Part shown: piece by piece, positions 9,538-17,218 of the stretch
Position numbering within the stretch: position 1 is the stretch's first letter
Layout of the letters: each line of letters starts with the position of its first letter
Origin: JAVVEG01 sp032251455
GTDB lineage: Bacteria; Pseudomonadota; Gammaproteobacteria; Pseudomonadales; Pseudohongiellaceae
Reading direction: 5' to 3'
NCBI GenBank assembly: GCA_032251455.1
Contig: JAVVEG010000005.1
Coordinates: 1-64,000, forward strand
Length of the DNA stretch: 64,000 nt
Notes under the pieces: model-generated
Databases searched by the model: none
Seen by the model: only the letters and a program-made list of their open reading frames with translations
What the model was told of the DNA's origin: nothing
Translations under genes and position numbers: made by a program

Positions 9538-10100
9538 CGTCTTGCCTCCAGCACCGGAGCGGCGCTGCCGCTGCGGCTGAAGCCGACTACCGTGAGGCTG
9601 CCGGTGTATTGATTGCGGACACGGCGCATGGTGAATTCACTGACGGCCAGGTATGGCTGCGAGTTTTCCAGCCGTTCGAGAAAGGCCAGGGTATTGCTTT
9701 GATCGCTCATGCTGAAACTCATTTCCTGCTGCACCAGCAACCAGCCCTCGGTCGCCAGGGATTCGGCCAGGCTGGCACCGGAAATATTGATGTCACTGGC
9801 GGAGGCATGTTCACGGACCAGACGCTGGATGCTGGCCGAGAGCAAGGGCACGGTGGTTTCCTGGAACACCTGACTGCTCATCGCCTGCGCACGGGCTTCG
9901 ATCTCCTGCCGGCGCTGGCTCCAGAGTTCGGCATCGGCCAGCAGTTGCTGTTCCCGTGCCACGTCCATGGCTATCTGCTCGATGACCTGCCCGCGTTCGG
10001 CATACCAGTCCTGCACCAACGGCAGGCCACGCCCGGCCAGAAAGACCAGGGCGATGACGGCACTGATCAGCAACAGTTTCTTTTCCCGCGAGTTCAGCAT
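9534..10100 (-). CDS. gspM: type II secretion protein GspM
   Basis: Bitopic inner-membrane protein of 188 residues. It has a short cytoplasmic basic N-terminus (SREKK), one membrane helix at about residues 8-25, then a coiled coil and a small ferredoxin-like periplasmic domain. GspM pairs with GspL to recruit GspE. Sequence is weakly conserved in this family, so the call rests on length, topology and position between gspL and gspE. It starts 70 bases after gspL. Confidence 0.88.
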   Translation of the reverse strand: MLNSREKKLLLISAVIALVFLAGRGLPLVQDWYAERGQVIEQIAMDVAREQQLLADAELWSQRRQEIEARAQAMSSQVFQETTVPLLSASIQRLVREHASASDINISGASLAESLATEGWLLVQQEMSFSMSDQSNTLAFLERLENSQPYLAVSEFTMRRVRNQYTGSLTVVGFSRSGSAAPVLEARR

Positions 10101-10125
10101 ATCTCGGTCATCCTGTTCGGTGCTT

Positions 10126-10153
10126 TTGCTACCGGTTATTTGCTACCGGTTAT
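10126..10153. repeat. exact 14-bp tandem duplication between gspL and gspM
   Basis: TTGCTACCGGTTAT occurs twice back to back (10126-10139 and 10140-10153). A third partial copy (GCTACCGGTTG) overlaps the gspL stop at 10170-10180. It fills most of the gspL-gspM gap. Confidence 0.9.
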
Positions 10154-10170
10154 ATGTTGCTGGATGTGCG

Positions 10171-11574
10171 CTACCGGTTGCGCGCATCCGGAAAATACCA
10201 GGCCTGGTAGCCGGCAAAATCTGCCGTGCTCAAGCGCAGATCGATGAAGTAGCGTTGATTATTGGTGGCCCGGGCAAAATCGACTTCGGTGAACAACGGG
10301 TTCTGCTCCAGCAGTTCCAGCAGGCTTTGTGGGTCCGGGCTGTCGCCTTCCAGCGAGATGGCGCCTTGTTCAATGTTCAGTGCAGTGAGATAGCCGGGGC
10401 TGATTGCCGTCTGCAGATTGGTCAACACTGTGGGCAGATTCTGCCGGGGATATTCCAGGAACACGCCCCAGTCCTGTTCGAATTCACGTACCCGGGCCTG
10501 GTCGGCACGGGCCTGGCTCGCCTGTTCACGCAGCTCGGCCAGCTCGGCCAACTGCAATCTTGCCTGCAGCGATTGCAGCATGAAGGGCACTGCGGCCAGC
10601 AGCAGAACCACGCCGGCAGCAGCGCTCAGGGCCAGCAGGCGTTTGCCTTTGGTCTGCTGGGCCAGCACCGCCGCAGCGCCAGCGGGAATGAAGCTGTAAT
10701 GCCGGTGGGCGTGCACGGCTGGCAGCACGGCCTGATAGTCCTTGCCACTGTGCAGACTGGTCACCGGCAGAGCTTCGGAGGCAGAGGCGGAATCGATCTG
10801 TTGCTGCCATTGCTGGCTGAACACCTCTTGCTGCAGATCCTGATTGCCGATCTGCAACCAGCGCACAATGCTGCCATCGGCTGGGCTGTCCGTGGCCAGG
10901 TAATCCAGCGCTACCGTGGTTGAAGCGTCGGTTTCGCTGATCCGGCAATTGCCCCCATTGGCAACGGCCGCCGCCAGCACTCTGGGCATGATGCCCGCCA
11001 GGAACAACCCTTGTTCGGCAAAGGCCTGGAACAGGGCATCGATACGCTGTTGTGGCAGCCACAGGGCGGTTTCGGGATGTTCATCCGGCTGCCCGGCGTC
11101 CCGGTGCCCGGCATCGGCCTGTTGCGCCGGGGCTGTGTTGTTGTTCACCGCCAGGGACAGGGTTTGTTCATAACCGGGGAGCAGCGTATAGGCTTGCAGG
11201 GATAGTGCGGATTTCAGGTTGTCGCGGCTGACCCCGGGCATACTGAACGGGGTTATCAGAAACTCTGACGAAGGCAGCAACAGCAGCAGGACGGGCGGGT
11301 CTTTGTCGGTGCTGTTGCCGGGAATATCTGACTGCAAGAGTTGCGCGGCAGTCTGGGCAATAAGCTCGGCGGGCACCGGGTCCGTTGCCGGCGCCAGGGG
11401 GCTGCTGCGCCCGGAAGCCAGGTCAAGCAGCTGGCCATCAAAAACCAGCAAGGCCCGATTGACCCGGTTCAGCAATTTATGGCGCGCACCCGCACTGGAA
11501 AAACGTTGCTGCCAGCTGGCGGGCAGGAAACTTTCCAGTTTGTTTTTCCAGTTGGCAAGATCCGGTCCAGACAA
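10171..11574 (-). CDS. gspL: type II secretion protein GspL
   Basis: Inner-membrane platform protein of 467 residues. The N-terminal two thirds is the actin-like cytoplasmic domain that binds GspE. One membrane helix lies at about 311-333, followed by a periplasmic coiled coil and ferredoxin-like domain (about 335-467). The start is a TTG codon at 11574 preceded by AAGGA with 7-base spacing; no nearby ATG fits. It is the first gene of the operon. There is no gspC ahead of it, only about 135 noncoding bases and then dgcP. Confidence 0.9.
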   Translation of the reverse strand: MSGPDLANWKNKLESFLPASWQQRFSSAGARHKLLNRVNRALLVFDGQLLDLASGRSSPLAPATDPVPAELIAQTAAQLLQSDIPGNSTDKDPPVLLLLLPSSEFLITPFSMPGVSRDNLKSALSLQAYTLLPGYEQTLSLAVNNNTAPAQQADAGHRDAGQPDEHPETALWLPQQRIDALFQAFAEQGLFLAGIMPRVLAAAVANGGNCRISETDASTTVALDYLATDSPADGSIVRWLQIGNQDLQQEVFSQQWQQQIDSASASEALPVTSLHSGKDYQAVLPAVHAHRHYSFIPAGAAAVLAQQTKGKRLLALSAAAGVVLLLAAVPFMLQSLQARLQLAELAELREQASQARADQARVREFEQDWGVFLEYPRQNLPTVLTNLQTAISPGYLTALNIEQGAISLEGDSPDPQSLLELLEQNPLFTEVDFARATNNQRYFIDLRLSTADFAGYQAWYFPDARNR

Positions 11575-11623
11575 GCTATGTTCCTTGTGATGTCTTTTGC
11601 GTGACGCTTTTGACGGTGGCTGG

Positions 11624-11629
11624 ATTATA
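11624..11629 (-). promoter_or_regulatory. candidate -10 box of the gsp operon
   Basis: TATAAT on the minus strand, about 50 bases before the gspL start, in the only sizeable gap upstream of the operon. No convincing -35 hexamer stands at 16-18 bases, so an activator may be needed or this may be chance. Confidence 0.4.
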
Positions 11630-11709
11630 GGGAATTACGCTTACTGTTCCCATGACCTGTCTGTAGGTCGTGCCGGAACGGCAAAAAGTTTTTCAGAGAG
11701 GCATTTTTT

Positions 11710-13629
11710 TCATAGTTGCACGATGCGGTTACGACCTGCTTTCTTGGCCGCATACAGAGCCTTGTCGGCCCGCTCGAACAGTGTATCCGGGGTATCCTGC
11801 GGTAGCAGGCCGGTGATACCGTAAGACATGGTTATCTGCACCTGTTGCTCCTTGAAATGGAACGGTATCTGGCTGATGGCCAGGCGCTGCTTTTCCATGA
11901 TCTCCTTGGCCAGCGAGACTGGCGTAGACTGGAGGATGATCACGAACTCCTCACCGCCATAGCGAGCCACAAAATCGCTGCTGCGCAAACTGCTGGCAAG
12001 CTCCCGGGCCAGCAGTTTCAATACCTTGTCGCCAGCCAAATGGCCATAGTTGTCGTTGATGCCTTTGAACAGATCGACATCGCAGACCACCAGACTGTGC
12101 TCCTCGCGGGTGGTCGCTGCCTGCCGGCACAGGGCGCGGATCTGTCGGTCATAGCTGGCCCGGTTGGGCAGCTCGGTAAGGGCATCGGTGGAGGCGTTTT
12201 GCTGTTGGGTTTGCAGATGTTCGCGCAACTCGGCAGATTCCTTTTCCAGGTCTTCTATCCTTGTTTGCAAGCGGGCCGTCTCGGTGGCCAGCTGCTCTTC
12301 GTCCTGAGCACGGTCAGCCCGGAAATCATCAACCGTTGCCAGCAAAGTCTGCAACTGACCTTGAACCGCCTGTTTCAATTCCTGGATATTGTCGCTGCTG
12401 CTGACCGTTTCGGTCAGGCTGCCAACCTGCGTGCGCATCTGCTGGTCCAGTTTGGACTCAGCGGCACGGGTGCGCTGCCGGTACGCCTCATTGGCCAGCA
12501 CAAATTGTTGAACCTGCCCCAGACTGGCATTGATTTCGCCGAGAAAATCCTGGAAATCGGTGCGCTCCTGGTCGATGGCGCTGGCGATGATGGCGGCGAT
12601 GTCTTCCAGCACGGCAACAAAATCGTACCAGTTCAGGCCCTTGCCAATCTGGTTGCGAACCTCGGCTGCAAGCGCAAGCGATTGTTCGGCAATATAGATA
12701 TTTTCCAGAATGCGCAGCAACAGCGGTTCCGCATGCCCTGCAATGTAGGAGAACCCGGGTTCGGCTTCTTTTTCTGAAGCAGGTAGTTCTGTTGTTTCGG
12801 GAGTTTTGGGTGCTTCAGCTATTGCTTCTGAGGAACTGGCTTCAGGGAAACTGGCGGCTGGCATCGGCTCGATAGCAGAGTTTTCCTGCAGCAGTGACTG
12901 CTGCCCTGCCGCCGACTCTGCCTCAACATCTACCGCTGTTGCTGCTTGACTCTGTGCCGGCTCGGATTGATCTGCCGCCCGCTTGATCCACTCCCGGTCT
13001 GCTTGTTGTTTGGCTGCAGTGGGCAATTCAGACTGGGTTTCATTTGCCTGGGATTGATTGGGTTTGCTGCCCGTCGCACTGTCGTCACCAAAAAACAGCC
13101 GGCGCAGGAAACCGGGCTTTTCTGCCAGCGAATCTGGTACCTGACCCAACTCCCTGACCGCAGCGCGGGCAAGCTCCAAAAACTGGGTAATCGGTTCGCT
13201 GAGATCGCCGGCATCCTTGAGCTGGGCCGGCAGGGCACGGGCATAGTTACGCAGTTGCTTCTTCAGGGAACGGGACAGGGCCGCTGCCTGCAACTGCTCG
13301 GTACTCGATTCCAGGGCGCGGGCAATGGCCCAGCTGCTTTCCTCTTTCTGGGAGTCGAGCCTGACCACGGATTTTTCAATGCGATCGAGCAGGATCTCGA
13401 TGCCGGACTCCGTGTCCTGCGCACGCAACAGGGCACGCAGTTCATTGAGTTCACCGTCCAGCGTTGAGTCCAGGCCATCCCCGGCCAGGCTTACGCCAAG
13501 TAAGCCCCGGCGGAGCAGGCGGATGCGGGATTGATACTGTTTCTGCTGCTTTTCGCTGTCTTCCAGCGCATCCAGAAATTTCGCTTTCCAGCGCGCTGCT
13601 TCATCAGTTCCTTGATTCCGCAGGGCCAT
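11710..13629 (-). CDS. dgcP: GGDEF diguanylate cyclase, DgcP-like
   Basis: Protein of 639 residues ending in a full GGDEF domain (about 475-639) that makes cyclic di-GMP from two GTP. The active site reads RYGGEEF. The inhibitory I-site RxxD (RSSD) sits five residues before it, so product inhibition is likely. There is no membrane segment. An N-terminal helical domain (about 1-150) is followed by a low-complexity acidic/Ala/Ser linker, a second helical domain (about 300-400) and a coiled coil leading into GGDEF. Position next to dsbA and cytochrome c4, and the architecture, match P. aeruginosa DgcP (PA5487), which works with FimV at the poles. It lies 12 bases after dsbA. Confidence 0.88.
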   Translation of the reverse strand: MALRNQGTDEAARWKAKFLDALEDSEKQQKQYQSRIRLLRRGLLGVSLAGDGLDSTLDGELNELRALLRAQDTESGIEILLDRIEKSVVRLDSQKEESSWAIARALESSTEQLQAAALSRSLKKQLRNYARALPAQLKDAGDLSEPITQFLELARAAVRELGQVPDSLAEKPGFLRRLFFGDDSATGSKPNQSQANETQSELPTAAKQQADREWIKRAADQSEPAQSQAATAVDVEAESAAGQQSLLQENSAIEPMPAASFPEASSSEAIAEAPKTPETTELPASEKEAEPGFSYIAGHAEPLLLRILENIYIAEQSLALAAEVRNQIGKGLNWYDFVAVLEDIAAIIASAIDQERTDFQDFLGEINASLGQVQQFVLANEAYRQRTRAAESKLDQQMRTQVGSLTETVSSSDNIQELKQAVQGQLQTLLATVDDFRADRAQDEEQLATETARLQTRIEDLEKESAELREHLQTQQQNASTDALTELPNRASYDRQIRALCRQAATTREEHSLVVCDVDLFKGINDNYGHLAGDKVLKLLARELASSLRSSDFVARYGGEEFVIILQSTPVSLAKEIMEKQRLAISQIPFHFKEQQVQITMSYGITGLLPQDTPDTLFERADKALYAAKKAGRNRIVQL

Positions 13630-13641
13630 GTCAGCCTGCCG

Positions 13642-14286
13642 TTAGCGCGCGGCGCGCTCTTTGGCAACCAGGAAGTCCACCACGTCCAGCATCTCCTGCT
13701 GCGTTCTTACGGCCTCGTTGGTGGAAATCAGGTACTTGCCATTGACGGACATATTGGGCGTGCTTTGTATCTGGTAATCGCGCATCTTGCGCTCCAGCTG
13801 GTTGACCTTGGTGCGCACCGAGAAGGAGTTGAACACCTTGCCGAACTCCTCTTCATTGACACCGTATTTGGCAAACAACGTGGCTATCTGACGTTCGTTC
13901 TGCAAACGGTTGCCTTCCAGGTTCAGGGCATTGAACAGCGGCGTGTGCACCTGTGGCAACACTCCCATGGCTTCGGCCGTGTAAAAGGCCTGGGCATGGA
14001 CCTGCATCAGGGAATTCCAGACTGCGGGCAGTTGCACGAATACGATGTCGTCCGCCATGTTGGCATGCCAGTTTTCGACCAGCGGCTGGAAGCGGAAACA
14101 GTGGCCACAGCCATACCAGAATATTTCCATGACTTCGATCTTTTCCGGATCGGCAGTACGTTGCGGTGTTTCCAACACAATGTAGTGGGTGCCGGGCAGA
14201 TATTTCTCCGGCTGTGCATGAACCGAGATTGCGATCGGGGCGAGCAGCAACAGGGCTGCCAGATATTTACCAATGGACTTGCTCAT
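13642..14286 (-). CDS. dsbA: periplasmic thiol:disulfide oxidoreductase DsbA
   Basis: Thioredoxin-fold oxidase of 214 residues that introduces disulfides into exported proteins. Signal peptide 1-24 (ends SVHAQ). The active site is CGHC at 60-63 within FWYGCGHC (E. coli has CPHC), and the cis-proline is in QSTPNMSV. The start at 14286 is chosen for its AGGTGGAAG ribosome site; the frame runs longer upstream without support. It lies between cytochrome c4 and dgcP on the same strand, as in Pseudomonas. Secreted proteins of the neighbouring type II system would be natural clients, but that is inference. Confidence 0.95.
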   Translation of the reverse strand: MSKSIGKYLAALLLLAPIAISVHAQPEKYLPGTHYIVLETPQRTADPEKIEVMEIFWYGCGHCFRFQPLVENWHANMADDIVFVQLPAVWNSLMQVHAQAFYTAEAMGVLPQVHTPLFNALNLEGNRLQNERQIATLFAKYGVNEEEFGKVFNSFSVRTKVNQLERKMRDYQIQSTPNMSVNGKYLISTNEAVRTQQEMLDVVDFLVAKERAAR

Positions 14287-14417
14287 TTTCTTCCACCTCT
14301 TAGCAGATAAATTCTCTCGTTCGGTTTGCCATGTTCTCACGGACGGACACTGCAATTACCCTAACAGAAGACCGAAATTGCTGCCAGCCATTCCCACAAA
14401 GCGATGCTTGCAGAAAC

Positions 14418-15032
14418 TCAGTGCAAGCCGGACATGAAGCTGGCCAGAGCTTCGATTTCCTTGTCGGTCAGGCGCTCGGTCACAATGCGCATGGGCATGG
14501 TGTCGCCATCATTGCTGCGCTCACCGGAGCGAAACGCTTTCAGTTGCGTGATCAGGTAGTCCGCATGCTGCCCGCCTATTGCAGGGAATCCGGCCGGGGC
14601 ATTGCCTTTGCCGGTGGGGGAGTGGCAGGCGGTGCAGGCTGCGACGCCAAGATCCTTGATGCCGGCCCGGTAAATAGAGGCACCGGTGTCGACCAGCTCC
14701 GGATCAGCACCTTCCAGGGTTATTTCCTGGCTGGCATAGAAGGCGGCGATGTCCTGCAGGTCCTGCTCGCTCATGCTGTTGAGGAGGCCAGTCATCAGGG
14801 CCACGCTGCGGGCACCGCTCTGGATGTCCTGCAATTGCTTGAAAGTGTAGGCTTCGTTCTGACCGGCCAGTTTGGGGTAAAGTGCGGTCTGGCTGTTGCC
14901 GTCACTGCCGTGGCAGGCGGCGCAAACAGCTACCTTGCGTTCCCCGGCGGCGGCATCACCGGCGGCGTAGACTGCACTGCTGAGGGCGGCCAGAGCCAGG
15001 CTTGCGGCCAGTGAGATCACTAATTTGTTCAT
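14418..15032 (-). CDS. cc4: diheme cytochrome c4
   Basis: Periplasmic diheme cytochrome of 204 residues. Signal peptide 1-23 (VYAAG), then two cytochrome c folds with CAACH at 37-41 and CTACH at 133-137. Axial methionines are likely in TGLLNSMSE and the later DTMPMRIV. c4 proteins carry electrons to terminal oxidases, which fits two oxidase operons in the same window. The start at 15032 is chosen for the signal peptide; the longer frame adds an unlikely N-terminus. Confidence 0.94.
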   Translation of the reverse strand: MNKLVISLAASLALAALSSAVYAAGDAAAGERKVAVCAACHGSDGNSQTALYPKLAGQNEAYTFKQLQDIQSGARSVALMTGLLNSMSEQDLQDIAAFYASQEITLEGADPELVDTGASIYRAGIKDLGVAACTACHSPTGKGNAPAGFPAIGGQHADYLITQLKAFRSGERSNDGDTMPMRIVTERLTDKEIEALASFMSGLH

Positions 15033-15325
15033 GAATAGTCCACTTTTTACTGAATGTCTGGTTGATCCGGGTTTTTCTGCGGGCTCTGGATGGGGACCGG
15101 TGGTGATCCCCATATCAGGAGCGGCGGAAAAGTATAACCTAAATCGGGGCTTGGTGGGAGTCGCTTTGGTGCCGCTTTTGCAACGTGCTTGTGTGCTCTC
15201 CTGTGCTGGCGGCAGGCTCGTACATGGAACCTCCACCTTTGCGTCTTGGTATTACCTGTCTGGTAGTTGCGTGGCCCGTATTTAGCCGCCACTATGGCGC
15301 AGGTTCAATTACCGAGGGGAAGCGC
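15033..15325. other. divergent intergenic region, cytochrome c4 // MAPEG
   Basis: About 290 noncoding bases between divergent genes. A TATACT on the minus strand (15131-15136) could be the -10 box for cytochrome c4, but no good -35 accompanies it. Nothing else stands out. Confidence 0.4.
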
Positions 15326-15715
15326 ATGACACCGATCGATGAAGTCCTGTTGGGGCTCTCACTGCTGACACTGCTGATCATCTCCATCCAGGGTATGACA
15401 GTGCCCTTGACGCACGGCTGGCACTATGGCCTGGGCAATCGCGACGAAGCACGGGAACCCACTGCATTCATGCGCAGATGCCAGCGTGTCCTGGACAACC
15501 ATCTGCAGGCTCTGGCGATGGCATTACCCCTGCTGATACTTGCAAGCTCGGGCCCCTTGCAGGCAAATGCACAGGCTGCGCTGGGCGCCTGGATTTTCCT
15601 CGGTGCACGCATTGCTTTCACCACCATCTACCTCATTGGCATACCCTACCTGCGCTCATTGTCGTTTGGCATCGGTCTAGCGGGGCTCGTGGTGATGCTG
15701 CTGGCGCTGGTATGA
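15326..15715 (+). CDS. MAPEG family membrane protein
   Basis: Integral membrane protein of 129 residues with four hydrophobic segments, matching the MAPEG family (eicosanoid/glutathione metabolism-like proteins). The family signature region is seen in RVLDNHLQALAMALPLLIL and ARIAFTTIYLIGIPYLRS. Bacterial members are mostly uncharacterised; some have glutathione transferase or peroxidase activity. It starts at ATG 15326 after GAGGGGA. It stands alone, convergent with the toxin gene. Confidence 0.8.
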   Translation: MTPIDEVLLGLSLLTLLIISIQGMTVPLTHGWHYGLGNRDEAREPTAFMRRCQRVLDNHLQALAMALPLLILASSGPLQANAQAALGAWIFLGARIAFTTIYLIGIPYLRSLSFGIGLAGLVVMLLALV

Positions 15716-15789
15716 ACCCAGGGGTGGCACTCTGACTGGACGTGCAGTACCGGACAATAGAAGAAGTGGAAGCAGCGTGCTCCTTTTGC

Positions 15790-16185
15790 CTACCACAAGG
15801 TGTCGACCAGCTCACTGTCTATAAGTTTTTGGTCTGCGGTTACAAGCTGTGCATTGTGAATAATCGATGTGGCCGCAATTAATCGATCTGCTGGGTCATT
15901 ACTGATGTCAGATCCAAAATGAGTGGATAACTCCGCAATTTCCGGGGATATTTGAATTACCGAAACATTGCGGGATTGAAGGTAAAGGTTCAGGAAGTGG
16001 GCGGCAGTAGTCTCTATCTTGATTCTTCCCTTTTTGACCAGCATTGCGATTTCCCAAATTGAGATCGCAGAAATTACCAGCGCGTTATTCTGGTCAGCCC
16101 GATCTATCGCTTTTTTGGCTTTACTACTAAGCTGACTTTGATCCAGAGCGTCCCAGATGATTGCGCATGTGTCGAGCAAAACCAT
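15790..16185 (-). CDS. PIN-domain toxin, VapC family
   Basis: Toxin of 131 residues with a PIN nuclease fold. Acidic residues are at LLDTCAIIWD (Asp near the N-terminus), ISIWEIAML (Glu) and DPADRLIAA (Asp pair), the usual metal-binding set. VapC toxins cleave specific tRNA or rRNA sites. The start at 16185 overlaps the antitoxin stop by one base (TAATG). The longer frame to 16200 has no support. The target is not predictable from sequence. Confidence 0.9.
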   Translation of the reverse strand: MVLLDTCAIIWDALDQSQLSSKAKKAIDRADQNNALVISAISIWEIAMLVKKGRIKIETTAAHFLNLYLQSRNVSVIQISPEIAELSTHFGSDISNDPADRLIAATSIIHNAQLVTADQKLIDSELVDTLW

Positions 16186-16412
16186 TACGCAGCGTCCCAA
16201 TCAACTTGTATTGGGCTTGTCACATCATGAATCTTTGCAGTTGCTGCAAGCGCGCTGAGCTGAGTTTTTGCCTCCTCACGCTTCTGCACCGGGGGTGATA
16301 AGGTAGCCAGCACCTTCCCATTTGTGGTCACAGTAATTTGCTGTCCAGAATTAGCTTTCTCCAGATATTTCAGCAGGTTGGCTCTTAGGTCACTAATGTT
16401 GACGGTTTCCAT
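16185..16412 (-). CDS. antitoxin, Phd/YefM family
   Basis: Antitoxin of 75 residues. The N-terminal Phd/YefM DNA-binding part (METVNISDLRANL...ITVTTNGKVLATL) is followed by a C-terminal toxin-binding tail. I choose ATG 16412 with AAGGG eight bases upstream over the GTG at 16421. It probably represses its own operon through the palindrome at 16430-16450. The pair is AT-richer than engB and MAPEG, which suggests a mobile origin. Confidence 0.9.
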   Translation of the reverse strand: METVNISDLRANLLKYLEKANSGQQITVTTNGKVLATLSPPVQKREEAKTQLSALAATAKIHDVTSPIQVDWDAA

Positions 16413-16429
16413 GGGTGGCACCCTTCAGA

Positions 16430-16473
16430 TTGTACAAAAAACATGTACAAATATAGAACAAAAGGCAGGTCAA
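16430..16473 (-). promoter_or_regulatory. toxin-antitoxin promoter and palindromic operator
   Basis: A perfect inverted repeat, TTGTACA-N7-TGTACAA, spans 16430-16450 just upstream of the antitoxin start. A TTGACC hexamer on the minus strand (16468-16473) stands 17 bases above TTGTAC (16445-16450), so the palindrome would cover the -10 region. This fits autorepression as known for Phd-type antitoxins. Confidence 0.6.
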
Positions 16474-16515
16474 CGCAAACCTCGGTGACCGGCTTGCCGC
16501 CCCCCTAAGCTCTAA

Positions 16516-17160
16516 CTACGTGGTCTCGTCGGCAGTGCTGGCGGCAGAGCCATCGCCCTCCAGCCAGCCGACCAGCTGCGCATGCAGGGTATCAATCCCC
16601 GCCCGGCTCAGCGAAGAAAACAGCTGAATGCTCACCCCCGGCATGTCCATCAGCTCCTTGCGGGCTGCCAGCAAGGCGTTCTGTGCCGCCCCGCGTTTCA
16701 GCTTGTCGGACTTGGTCAGCAGGATATGCAGCGGCAACTGCGACTGCCGCGCCCAGTCGATCATCAACAGATCGAACTCTTTGAAGGCGTGGCGGATATC
16801 CGTCAGCAGCACCAGGCCCACCAGTGCTTCGCGGGCATTCAGGTATTGCTCCAGATGTTGCTGCCACTGCAGCTTCACCGATAACGGCACCTTGGCAAAA
16901 CCGTAGCCGGGCAGATCCACCAGATAGCGCCCGGGTGCCACGGTGAAAAAATTGATCAGCTGCGTGCGCCCCGGCGTCTTGCTGGTGCGGGCCAGCCGGG
17001 TCTGATTGGTCAGGGTATTGATGGCGCTGGATTTGCCGGCGTTGGAACGTCCGGCGAAGGCGACCTCGCGCACACTGTCCTGAGGGCAGTCGTGCAGGGC
17101 GGCGGCGCTGGTGGCAAAACTGACGGCACTGAAATTGATCACGGCTTTGTCCTGTTGCAA
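16516..17160 (-). CDS. engB: ribosome biogenesis GTPase EngB (YihA/YsxC)
   Basis: GTPase of 214 residues needed for 50S subunit assembly. G1 is GRSNAGKSS at 37-45, G3 is DLPGYG and G4 is TKSDK. Length and motifs are standard. It lies 58 bases after polA on the same strand. Confidence 0.96.
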   Translation of the reverse strand: MQQDKAVINFSAVSFATSAAALHDCPQDSVREVAFAGRSNAGKSSAINTLTNQTRLARTSKTPGRTQLINFFTVAPGRYLVDLPGYGFAKVPLSVKLQWQQHLEQYLNAREALVGLVLLTDIRHAFKEFDLLMIDWARQSQLPLHILLTKSDKLKRGAAQNALLAARKELMDMPGVSIQLFSSLSRAGIDTLHAQLVGWLEGDGSAASTADETT

Positions 17161-17218
17161 GGCATCAATCCATCAAAGGCTGATTTTTTGCTTGTGAGTA
17201 CGTGTTTGAACGAATGCA

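Noticed and set aside
8221..9612. Long plus-strand open frame opposite gspE
   Set aside because: Composition is typical of an antisense shadow, and gspE with all ATPase motifs occupies the region.
17161..17218. Possible Spot 42/ErsA-type small RNA between polA and engB
   Set aside because: The gap is only 58 bases, both genes run the same way, and no terminator-like hairpin is seen.
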